A stretch of DNA of 64,000 nt from Meandrina meandrites (lineage: Eukaryota; Cnidaria; Anthozoa; Scleractinia; Meandrinidae), in assembly GCA_963693305.1 (NCBI GenBank), contig OY855907.1, positions 30,379,801 to 30,443,800 of the forward strand, in the 5' to 3' direction. Of the stretch, positions 31,425-41,400 are shown one piece after another. The position numbers were made by a program, and so were the translations under genes. The notes under the pieces were generated by a model that did not search any database, was not told the origin of the DNA, and worked only from the letters and a program-made list of their open reading frames with translations. How positions within the stretch are numbered: the first letter of the stretch is position 1; each line of letters starts with the position of its first letter.

Positions 31425-33173
31425 ATGTCTACTTGTTTTCAAAGTTTCAGTGACGGTGGAGCAGAAAGCGTCAAATCATTCGCATCTTTAGACGATCTTG
31501 ATGCGAATGATCTTCATGGAAGTGATTCAAGCGAGGAAGAGCGAGCGACGAGTGGAAGTGAGAACGCTATTGTTTTGAACTTGGACGCTCGAATCATGCA
31601 AATTGGCAAAGAAAATGATTTGGAGTTTAGTTCAGGCAAGATAAGAGGCGGTGATAAAGGCGGACCTGTTTTAAGGGAGCACTGGAAACCCGAAGGATGC
31701 TTGAGGGTTGGTCGGAGTAGAAGTGGCTTCCCTGATTGTCTTGAAGACCACCTTGTACAACTGTTGGTCTGTAAGAATCAACATACAAGAGAAGCGCTTG
31801 ACATCACAGACAAGTACGACATTACAGTGGCAGTAAGTTACGATAGAGCTGGTGAATCTAGTCTTAAAATGCCTGATTATCAGTGCAAACGCATCAAAAG
31901 CGTAAACGACACAAGCAGATCTATGATAGGAGTTATCGGTTATCTGTTCCGTTTCCACGAACCAGACACCAAATACAAGATAAGCTTTTATTTGAACGTC
32001 ATTCCGCCTAAAGAAAGAGGAAAAAAGAAAAGCGCAGATAGACAAACTGCCCCTGCTTGTCAAACGATCAGTGAAATTTCAGTCACACTAGAAACCGGGG
32101 CCAGAGCGTCGTCGAAATCAGGCAAGACTACGGCAATTGTTTTATCCCCGTCGTATGCATTGAACCCAGCTCCACTTTCTAAGGAGAGCGTGGAGCTGTA
32201 CAGAAGATCGCTATGGGTCATAAAGAAGCTGCAGTCATGCCTTCAAGACGCTAAGTGGAGCGATTGCTATAAGTACGCAAGCGATCTGTCTCTTGCTTTT
32301 CCCGATACGGACACTCAAATAGCCATTAAATTGCAGGTAAGTGTGGGAGCTTGTTACCAAAACGAGTTGGACCGTGCTCTACAGTTAAGCGATGAAGCGA
32401 TCAGTATGATTCCTAAAGCCAAAAATCGACAGCTTCTGGTTGCTAGGGGTTACGGCTACCGTGCAGGAATCTTGAGGAAACAAGGAAGCATTGGAATGGC
32501 TGAGAAATGTGTACAGCTAGCGGAGCAAAACATTTCTGCGTGTCAAACAAGCCTCGAAACAAGCTTCATCGCCTATGAGAGAGCAAGCGTGTTAAATGCT
32601 TTTATTGGACGGACTCCTCAGCGAAGCCTCACGCAAGTGAATGAGGCTGTACGTAACCTTGAAAAGTGCATCGACGTCTGCCAGAGCATGGAAGCGAAAG
32701 ATAGCCATCTCTCTGATCTCTCAGCGATGCAACACCACTTTGTGTTCGTGTTGATAAAAATGACATTGCTTTTGCTCGATTGCAGCACCGAGACCGCACG
32801 ACAACGCATTATAAGCGAGGAGTTTATCGCGAAAGGAAAGGCCGTCATAGACAAACTGGAAAACAAGTGCTGGTCGGAAATGGCACAGGGAGATAAAATC
32901 CTGTTATTCCTGGCTAGATCTGATCTGGAATACCGGCAAAACAATTTCAAGGAGGCAGAGAAGTTTGCGAGTTTGGCGAAGGACATGGCGGTAGAGGTCG
33001 GTTACAACATGGCAATATCTAACGCGAAGGAACGTCTTGATCACCTGCGCGAATTCACGTGTCATGACGAGATCTACATTAAAACATCACCTACCAGTGA
33101 GAGTGAAGGAGTGTATGGTGACGTCACCTCAACTGGATCGGAATCTGATTGGTTGCGTGAAACATTGAAATGA
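31425..33173 (+). CDS. Intronless TPR-like protein, paralogue 3 (582 aa)
   Basis: ATG at 31425 (MSTCFQSFSDGG), one exon, TGA stop. Order: acidic N-terminus 20-48 (DANDLHGSDSSEEER); family module about 50-195 (GFPDCLEDHLVQLLVCKNQH, YDITVAVSYDRAGESSLKMP, GYLFRFHEPDTKYKISFYL); a lysine cluster 196-203; linker to 250; TPR-like helical region about 255-545 with RGYGYRAGILRKQGSIGMAE, TLLLLDCSTETARQR and SDLEYRQNNFKEAEKFASLA; acidic/serine tail 555-576. The N-terminal module is nearly identical to that of the paralogue at 23997, so the split is recent. A likely AATAAA lies at 33519-33524. No signal peptide or membrane segment. Domain family of the N-terminal module not recognised; function unknown. 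Confidence 0.9.
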   Translation: MSTCFQSFSDGGAESVKSFASLDDLDANDLHGSDSSEEERATSGSENAIVLNLDARIMQIGKENDLEFSSGKIRGGDKGGPVLREHWKPEGCLRVGRSRSGFPDCLEDHLVQLLVCKNQHTREALDITDKYDITVAVSYDRAGESSLKMPDYQCKRIKSVNDTSRSMIGVIGYLFRFHEPDTKYKISFYLNVIPPKERGKKKSADRQTAPACQTISEISVTLETGARASSKSGKTTAIVLSPSYALNPAPLSKESVELYRRSLWVIKKLQSCLQDAKWSDCYKYASDLSLAFPDTDTQIAIKLQVSVGACYQNELDRALQLSDEAISMIPKAKNRQLLVARGYGYRAGILRKQGSIGMAEKCVQLAEQNISACQTSLETSFIAYERASVLNAFIGRTPQRSLTQVNEAVRNLEKCIDVCQSMEAKDSHLSDLSAMQHHFVFVLIKMTLLLLDCSTETARQRIISEEFIAKGKAVIDKLENKCWSEMAQGDKILLFLARSDLEYRQNNFKEAEKFASLAKDMAVEVGYNMAISNAKERLDHLREFTCHDEIYIKTSPTSESEGVYGDVTSTGSESDWLRETLK

Positions 33174-33457
33174 TGTAGCATACGTATTGAGTAGTGATGC
33201 ATGTGCTGTACCTGAGTTTTTCGGATACAAAGGATTTTGTAAGCGGGACAATGGCTCTGCACATGTATTATAATCTTGGTACAAATGCCGCCAAATTCTG
33301 CGGGTTTGAAGAACTCGAACCACGCAGGTGGGTTATCAATGCTTATACTTTGAAACTGAACGCGGCCTTAAGACATTCAGCAAAGGGTAGTTCTGACACC
33401 GATAGAAAAACTAAATGGGTCTGAAAAAACTCTTGAAAATCGTAGCATATAACTGTC

Positions 33458-34147
33458 GTAATTAGAGGTTGCGTTTCAGGTTTAACTTCAGTTGTGAAAA
33501 AGAAAAAGGCACTGAAAAATAAAACAATTCTGCCAGCTAAAACTAGTCCGGTAAACCAATTGCTTCATGACATGTTTTATGATTTCATGTTTACGAAGAA
33601 GACAACGTACGTTTATGTATTTGTGCCAATAGTGGAGGCAGGACGAACTGTAAGTTCAGTTGCAGTTGTTTTACTGCACCGTTAGCGACAAAACATAAAT
33701 GGCGTTTTTCAGTTTTGATTAAAGTAGTATATTTTCATTGTTTTCAACTAATGTTTGCATAGCTGCATGGTACATTTGCAAGTGTAGTTGAAAAAACAAC
33801 GCGGAAAGTTATCATTAATTGCTTCGCTGTTGAGAACGGCTGCATGCTATGTCACAAGTTTTCGTGTCACAAAGGAAAGACCACTCCACTGTATTAGACC
33901 ACCGATGATACGTGGCCGGCACCTGGGTTTGTGCCTCAGTTACCTTCTTAACCACCGATTCCCCAAGTTCATATGTGAGTGTCGTTAGCTAGGATTGGAT
34001 TCTTCGTAAACATGAAATCATAAAACATGTCATGAAGCAATTGGTTTACCGGACTAGTTTTAGCTGGCAGAATTGTTTTATTTTTCAGTGCCTTTTTCTT
34101 TTTCACAACTGAAGTTAAACCTGAAACGCAACCTCTAATTACGACAG
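33458..34147. repeat. Near-perfect 148-bp inverted duplication
   Basis: 33458-33606 (GTAATTAGAGGTTGCGTTTC to GTTTACGAAGAA) recurs as an almost exact reverse complement at about 33997-34145. The identity is far higher than that between the two flanking tandem copies, which suggests a later event or gene conversion. Confidence 0.8.
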
Positions 34148-34591
34148 CAATCAGTTTTCGGAGGTTCCGTTGTTCAGATTTCGATGCAGACTACAGAAGG
34201 CCAAATTCTGCTGTTTAGAAGAACGTGAGCCACGATGGCGGGTCGTCTACACTACGTTTTGGAATTGAACGCGGTATTTAGAGATCTAACAAATAGTAGC
34301 CTAACACGGATAGAAAAACAAAATAGACAGAGACTCTTGAAAAAAAAATAAAACAACGTAGTCGTCGGCGTAGCTGTCGTAGTCAGAGGTCACGTATCAG
34401 ATTTATCTTTATGACTCTTTCAGTTCTAAAAAAAAAGCTCTGAAAATGCAAAAATACTAAACACAATTCTGTCAGCTAAAACTAGTCCATGTATCCAGTT
34501 GCTTTATGATTTATGATTGCACGTTTACGAAAAGGATAATGTACGTTTATATTTGCGCCATTAATAGAGATACTAACGGAATGTACGCTCA

Positions 34592-34770
34592 GGGAAGCAG
34601 AGATGGCGCAGTGGTGAGAGCACTCGCTTCCCGCCAATGTGGACCGGGTTCGATTCCCGGACCCGGCGTCATATGTGGGTTGAGTTTGTTGTTGGTTCTC
34701 GTCCCTGCTCCGAGGGATTTTTCTCCGGGTTTTCCGGTTTTCCTCCCTCCAAAAAACCAACACTTCTAAA
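34592..34770 (+). mobile_element. tRNA-derived SINE
   Basis: The head has A box TGGCGCAGTGG (34604-34614) and B box GGTTCGATTCC (34647-34657), then a body GTGGGTTGAGTTTGTTGTTG, CTCCGAGGGATTTTTCTCCG, GGTTTTCCTCCC. This body is familiar from cnidarian tRNA SINEs. Confidence 0.75.
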
Positions 34771-35210
34771 TTTTAATTCGATCGGGAATTCGAGGGCCAC
34801 AGGTTTGTCAGTCGCAAAACTGTTACGTGCTACCCTCGTTAAACGAAGTCGATTTGTTATTTGATGTATCAGTTGTTTTACCGAATCCTGATCCTATTCG
34901 TAGTGTCGTAGCTAAAATTTTGAAGTAGTATATTTTCCCTGTTGTAAACTAATGTTTGCATAGCTGTGTGTGGTAAATTTGCAAGTGAAATTGAAAAACA
35001 GAAAAACAAAACAAAACCCAGAAATCAATAATTACTTTCCTGTCTGGGAATGGTTGTTAAGTAACACGTTTTTGTGTGGACTTACACAAAGTACCAGTCC
35101 ACTGTTGATTTGTGGGTCATAGGCGTCGTCAACGATACTCGATCCCCCAGTTTTTTCATTCTTAACCACAGGTTCCCCAAGTTCACTATGTTAGAAGTCG
35201 CTGTATAGCA

Positions 35211-35840
35211 GTTCAAGCTTCTTTTCTTTCTTCATTTCGTAGTTACATAATTATTAGCAATGTTTTATTATAAAAGCTTATTATATTGTGTGGAACAGGG
35301 TTTTCCCTGGTGTATGAAATTGTCAATAAAGTTTTCCTTTCACCTCATCTTTGTTGTCTCTTGTCGTTTCTCGTGTCTTTACAGTGTCCTTGGCGTCTTA
35401 GGCACCCTGATGGCGGTTTAAAGTTTTTTTTTTCAAGCGTTTTGGTCTTCAAGAAGCTCAAACAAACATGGACATACACCATGGAAACAAGGAAAGCACT
35501 TTTTTTTACAATATATATTTTTTTTACCAGTGAAACGCAACAGCTCAGTGTATCTCGAGTACGATACGCGAGCCAGTTAAGAAATTAGTCCGCGGGAGGT
35601 ACTCCGGGAATATTTCGGTGGATGTGCCGCCTATTGAGGCGTTTTCGGCTCAAGGGAGTCTGGGCTCTGAATCAAGTATAAAATCGCATGTATTTTCAGT
35701 TCTCACATCCGATATTGCCGAGATTTTTTAATTTGATAAAAGCTCGACGTGTGTAGCCTGCTGGGGAACTCAGTGGTGTAAAATTGCTTGTGTTTACATT
35801 ACGACGCAAAATTCTAAATGGACTATGACAAATTTCAACA
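35211..35840. other. Intergenic, no gene seen
   Basis: AATAAAG at 35325 in TGTCAATAAAGTTTTCC resembles a 3' end signal, but no upstream exon goes with it. Confidence 0.4.
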
Positions 35841-35844
35841 TTAA

Positions 35845-36491
35845 GGGGGGTCCTTCTTAACTACTAATTTGTTGCTAAGGAAGGTATCTAACCGCCATAT
35901 TTTGGAAACTTGACCTGCTACGGATAAGCTTTATTCACTACTTTGTACAATTGAAGAGTCCTTCAAGAGTTTCAAATCACGACCATATTTGACAAGTGGC
36001 GTGGCCAGAATGAAAAAAACCCTAAAACTGAAAGGGCATATAGAACAGAAAGTTAAAATCAGTGCCAATAGATTAAGAACATCCACGTGCTTATTGCTTC
36101 GTATGGGTTTTACAAAATTTGCATTATTGTAAAAGTTATGACATAACAAACACCCGTATTTTCAGACTTTCTTCAGTAGCGTTTTTTTCTTACGAATAAA
36201 CGGTAATTCCATACGTAGGATTATAAAGGAGGCTATGTTATCTCCGATTCTTTAAAAAATTCCGAACTCTTCCTTCTTTCCTCCAAGTTTTAGGGATTTT
36301 AAATTCTAACGCGCGGTTTGGGACTGGCACTAGTTATGCACGCGCAACGTCAATTTTTCAAGTAGTTATTTCCTCCCCCACAATATTTGTCATTTAGCGT
36401 TACACAACGGTCCAAAATGGCTTGCCACTAAAACTGGTCTTCAGCAATTCCCTAGCAACTGCTCTAGATCTGTAGTTAAGAAGGACCCCCC
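35845..36491. mobile_element. MITE with TTAA target sites (piggyBac-like)
   Basis: Ends GGGGGGTCCTTCTTAACTAC and the inverse GTAGTTAAGAAGGACCCCCC; GTTGCTAAGGA / CCCTAGCAAC form a second inner pair. TTAA flanks both sides (35841-35844 and 36492-36495). TTAA duplication is diagnostic of piggyBac-type insertion. No transposase. Confidence 0.8.
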
Positions 36492-36528
36492 TTAAAACAA
36501 TTTGCAAAGTTTCGAGAAACTGTCAGTA

Positions 36529-37049
36529 CAGTCAAACCGGATGTTCTTTTGATGGGAACTCTGCAATGTTGTGGTGCAATGTTCCAATATCAATTGGCAG
36601 TTTGCTTGAGACAACTTGCAACTTTCAATTCAAATTTGCTCGAGCAAGTTGCCAAGTTCCAGTTTTTGATATTCCTGTATTGAAGGTAATAATCCCACCT
36701 TTGTTTCAAAGAAGTAGGAAATAATTGCCCTATGGTCAACTATTTATCAACAGATGACAAGAAATTAGCGACAGGTTTAGTTAAATCGCCAAACTAGGCA
36801 AGTTTGCTTGACGCAACGTGCAACTTTCAATTCAAATTTGCTCTAGCAAGTTCTGGTTTCCCAGTTTGGCAATCTGAACTAAACCTGTGGAATTGTTACA
36901 TTCTATAAGGGGAAAATGAAACTTTGCAACTCGCTCAAGCAAATTTGAATTGAAAGTTGCAAGTTGCGTAGAGCAAACTCCCAATCAATATTGGAAAATT
37001 GCACCACAACATTGCAGAGTTCCCATCAAAAGAACATCCAGTTTGACTG
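36529..37049. mobile_element. 521-bp MITE with TA target sites (Tc1/mariner-like)
   Basis: Ends CAGTCAAACCGGATGTTCTT and the inverse AAGAACATCCAGTTTGACTG, flanked by TA. TIRs extend about 120 bp. A 40-bp word (GCAACTTTCAATTCAAATTT) occurs three times, the third inverted (36611, 36818, 36940). Confidence 0.8.
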
Positions 37050-37051
37050 TA

Positions 37052-38494
37052 AGGGCTAACGGAAAATCCGAGAACTGAATAAGGTTCTGCCTGACTCGTC
37101 CCAAGTCGCACGTCCCTCGTTTTAAGCCAAGGTAAGTTCATTGGTTGAAGTCATTTGCAATGGCTGAAGTTAGCAGTGTCAAATTTGCCGAAGTTACTTT
37201 GACGGTTTTCGTGTAGAGAAACGAATGAAGTAGCCACAGAAACTAACTAGCTTGTCTAATCTCTCCTTTATTGCATTTAATGCTTTAATAAGTTTTGTTT
37301 TTTTTTTTTCTTTTGGTTGTTTTTTCTTTTCTTTTTCTTGTTTTATTATGTTGTCATTTTTAATTTATGAATATTTGTTTTGGCTTAAAAGTGGGGGGGG
37401 GGGGGGGGGGGGGTGGGCGGCTCCGCCGTCCCTCATCGTGACGTCAATGAACGATGTGACACTCGCGAGCCTGTCATGTCTGTTATACGGAAAATACGCC
37501 ACTTGGTTCCCGGATGGAGTGGCGTATGCAATCTACGAGTTCCCAGAAAACACTCTGCTCCATATAATAAATGGAGGATAATTCGTGAGGCTGAAAGAGT
37601 GTGCGAACAATGAAAGGCTCACCGAGAAGCGAAGCTTTGAGGGCAACTGTGAGATTCTCAGGACAACCTTTCAGCCTCGCACATTATTCCCCAATAAAAT
37701 AGCCATGGGTTTATTTATTTTATTGCTCCCGGATTAATTTCTGCAACGCACGTTAATAAACGCGGAAAGAAGGGAAACAAGGCTGCAGTGATAATCACGG
37801 CGTAATTGTGACTGCAATAAATTAAGTTGATTGGTTTACGTATATATTTTGATTACTTCGACTTGATTACTTCGGGTGACGGATGTCAAAACGGGCGGGG
37901 TAGAAAGTTAACGGCAATTTTACGAATAAACTGAATAAAGAGAAACTTTACGAATAAATTATCATTACTCCCGACTTGAACTGCTCAGTTGACTTGATTA
38001 AAAAGAATTAATTGAAGAATAAGTAATTACCACATGTGAAGAGAGCCTTTAGTTTGAAAGAAGCTAGGTTTATTTCTTCTTTATTTTAAAACAGAGCGCG
38101 ATGGCCCGTGCTCGGTTTGGTATTCATGCACCTCAGTAACGAAGACTCCAAAGGCGATGCTAAATGACAGTTAATAAGAGCCACATAGCACTCTGACGGT
38201 TAAGATTGATAAAAATTTAAATTATGTCTTTCATCGGAAGCTTTTATATTTAGTCGTTTCTTTCTTGTCCTGTCAGCTCCGAACCTGAACTGCTTTGCAG
38301 GCTCCCTTGTAGTCGGGTGTTGCCCTACCCCACCCGGGACATTTCAAGCTTTTGCCCTACCCACAATTCAACGGAACAAAAACAGATTGCGATCGAGGCA
38401 AGTTGGCGTGGGGAGGGTTCGATGATTCTCGACGCGTAGAGTTTTTGTATTGCTTGAAGTTTCACGTCTAAGTCGGCACTTATTCTGCACCATT
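37052..38494. other. Upstream region of the band 4.1 gene
   Basis: No coding exon recognised. A G run of about 20 bp at 37393-37413; GAGGCTGAAAGAGTGTGCG (37586) and CCTTTCAGCCTCGCACATTA (37668) are roughly inverse. The promoter and any 5' UTR exon of the 4.1 gene could lie here but cannot be placed. Confidence 0.4.
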
Positions 38495-41400
38495 ATGGGA
38501 AAGTCAAGCAACCTGCACTGTGAAGTTCAAATGCTAGATGACCAAAGCACAATTGTGGATCTAGATGTAAGCTTTTTCTATTTTGTTAACGAGGATTTTG
38601 GCGTTTCAAAATGGTGGTCTCAATGTTTAGTTTGATGCAGAATACATACATGTAGTCGCATGTTTGCCAAAATACATTAGGAGTAGCTTACGATTCCATG
38701 CAATTAATTTGTGGTTGTGAGCTATAACACGTTATTGAGAGACTTTTAGTGAGTATATTAGCTAAGAAATGCGGGGAGATCTCAACGCGATAAAAATAAA
38801 ATTATTCAAATCACGGATCTTGTTTTCGCGTGCAAAACGCGAGCGATCAAATTCTCGTTGATTTTTTAGATTGAATGATTAATTTGTTTCACCGAAATTG
38901 CGAGATTTCGTTTGCTTGACAAATATGTAAGCTTGCTTTTTCGCGGTTTATCCCGGTTTTCTGCATGTAGTTGTTGCTGCATAAAAGCTGGTGATTAATA
39001 CTAACTGTGCAATCAATTAAATAAATTTCAAAGACGCCGTTACGTACGTTGAACACATTCCTGAGGCATTTAAGACCAAGTTTCTTTGCCGCCTAGACAG
39101 AATAACAACAGAAGATGTGTTGTTTTTGTTCCTATCTGATCGTACACTGTTTAAGAGAAAGTGGGTAATTTTATCCTGGGAATTTCATTGGGTTTGATTA
39201 TTAAAATACATACAGAAACATGCATGCAATTAGCGAATTTATTAAACAAGCCATTTGTTGATCATTATATATTTCTTGGTGTTTATCAATCAAGTACAGT
39301 GTTAGAAGTTAAACATAAGGGTTAAAAATACGGAAATAACCATGTATACACCTTCTGTCTGTCACTTAGACACTTAGCTTTTATGCCAAAATCAATAAGT
39401 TTGACACAAGCTACATGTTAACCTAAAAAATTGAAAAATGGTGGCCGTGTTTTCATGACGCCAATTGTCTCGCTTAACATTCCTGAATGTGCTTTGTTTA
39501 CAGACTTCGTTAAGCGACTTAAAAATGATAGGTGTTTTTCACGAATAAGATTATATTTCATTTAAGTAACTTGAGGAGAGCACACGCGCGACTAAATCAA
39601 TTTGAATAATGGCGGGAAGTGCGGACAAAGCTCGCTTGTTCGTCTTGGCTTCTTCTTTTCAATCGTGTATTTATGCGCTTTATTTGGCGAGAACATTTCC
39701 GTATCTCGAGGAATATGTTCCAGTTTGTTTGCAATTTGGTTAGACCATATCTAGTACGACAAGGCATGACCATGCAATGAGCGATTCCAGTGGAAAAGCG
39801 AGTAGATGTTGCTTTGTGGTGGCTTGCAGCAGGAAATTCATACAGGACTTGTTTTTGGAGTTGGAAGATGCACTGAGCTAAAATAAAAAGACGAGTTTTG
39901 CTCACCACTAAGTTCCCAAGAGGCATAAAGAATGTGTGTTCTATTTCCGATTTGACAGCCTTGTCAGATGAATGACTGCAAGCTGCTTCCCATTGGCAGA
40001 AATTAATTGCCTACTCGCTTAAGCTACCTGGTTTGGTGTCTTAAATTTAATGAGAATTGCATTGAAGTTTGCCGACTCGCTTAACTTAAGGACGGTGCCT
40101 ACTTTTGTTACTGCGCACATCTTCTGCGCATCACGCAAGGCATCGATCGCACTAGGCGCGCGCGCTAAGGGAATTTGCTCGCTCAAAATGACGAATTCAA
40201 CTTCGCGACCAAGCGCGCGACTAAAATGCAAGAAAATTTCGGTTGCAACGAAATCCAGTTAATGGACGTACATCATGTACTAAACCAGGAACAGTGAAAG
40301 AGTAACATATCAGTAAGCCCTAAATGCTTATCGATAAAAATGGCTCACATTTAACAGTCTGAAACACATCGCTAATCGCTCAAACGTAATCAGCAAACTG
40401 CTAACTACATATGGCGTGGTGCACGCGTGAAAAATTGCGCGAGAAGCAAATATTTAACTCACTAGGGAGGGGATAGGAAAAGTGTAACTGACCTCGAAAG
40501 CGATTCCATACAACTCGTATAACTTTTAAAAACGCGTGGTGACCCATATTAATTGATTAATTGATTGATTAATTTTTCGTTCAGTGCAAAAATTGTTTAG
40601 GCTGTTTTTCTGGCCTTGCAAGGGAGAGCGGTAGAGTAAAAAATGGCTCAAGTGCAATCGTTTTGTCAATAAAAATGTGGTTCATGCAGTTTCAAAGAGA
40701 GTATTTGTTAGTTATTTTTAAGATCGTTATATTTAGTGTTGATTTTGTTCATGAAAAACCAAATTCAAACGTAATTTGTAAGGAAATTTTATTTCCTTTT
40801 ACTTTTTTTGAAAATGCCACGTCAGCACTTTTTTCAAGATTTCAAACCTAATTATCTCGAAAATTTGCGTCGCTACCCCCAATTTTCTTTTTGGATTTTA
40901 ATAGCCCTTGGTAACATCTACTTCCCTTGCATAGTCATCGGCCGGGCAAAAATACCTCACTATTAGTAGGCACCGTCCTTAAAGCGAGTCAGAAAAGTAA
41001 CTGTTTTCACGAGATTTCCGGTTGTCACTCGCTAAGCGACCTGAAAAATCGCTTGTGAAAACACGGCCGGTTAAATAAATTACCAAATGTTCCATTTATT
41101 TTTGCACTTGTTGGTCGTTCAAAGATCAAGCAAAAATGCCCATTTTATTTGCATCTGCATGTAACCCATTTTGGCTGTTCGCAGTGGTGTAATTCAAGTT
41201 GCAGTGTTGGGAATTTGGAAAATATTTTTTTGTGAATTAGGTTTCTAAAATAATCATGGATAAAGGTTTTTTTTTACCAATGATTTATTATTTGAGAGAT
41301 TAGCAGCCCCATTTTATTTCAAAAATCTGTCTGTCATAATTTAACAGATAATAGTTTTGCAAACTAAAAACATGACTGTGTTTTATATCTGTAATGATAA

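Larger units (their letters stand above)
33270..35210 (+). repeat. Tandem duplication of the 3' flank of paralogue 3
   Basis: 33270-33990 is repeated, more diverged, at 34190-35210: for example GATAGAAAAACTAAATGGGT / GATAGAAAAACAAAATAGAC, CAGCTAAAACTAGTCC, GTAGTATATTTTC and CTAATGTTTGCATAGCTG, CACCGATTCCCCAAGTTCA / CACAGGTTCCCCAAGTTCA. Neither copy has a coding frame, so UTR or downstream DNA was duplicated without the gene. A tRNA SINE later entered the second copy. Confidence 0.7.

Noticed and set aside
39597..39926. 109-codon minus-strand ORF in the outer TIR element
   Set aside because: Possible transposase remnant, but no motif I can name; left as part of the element.
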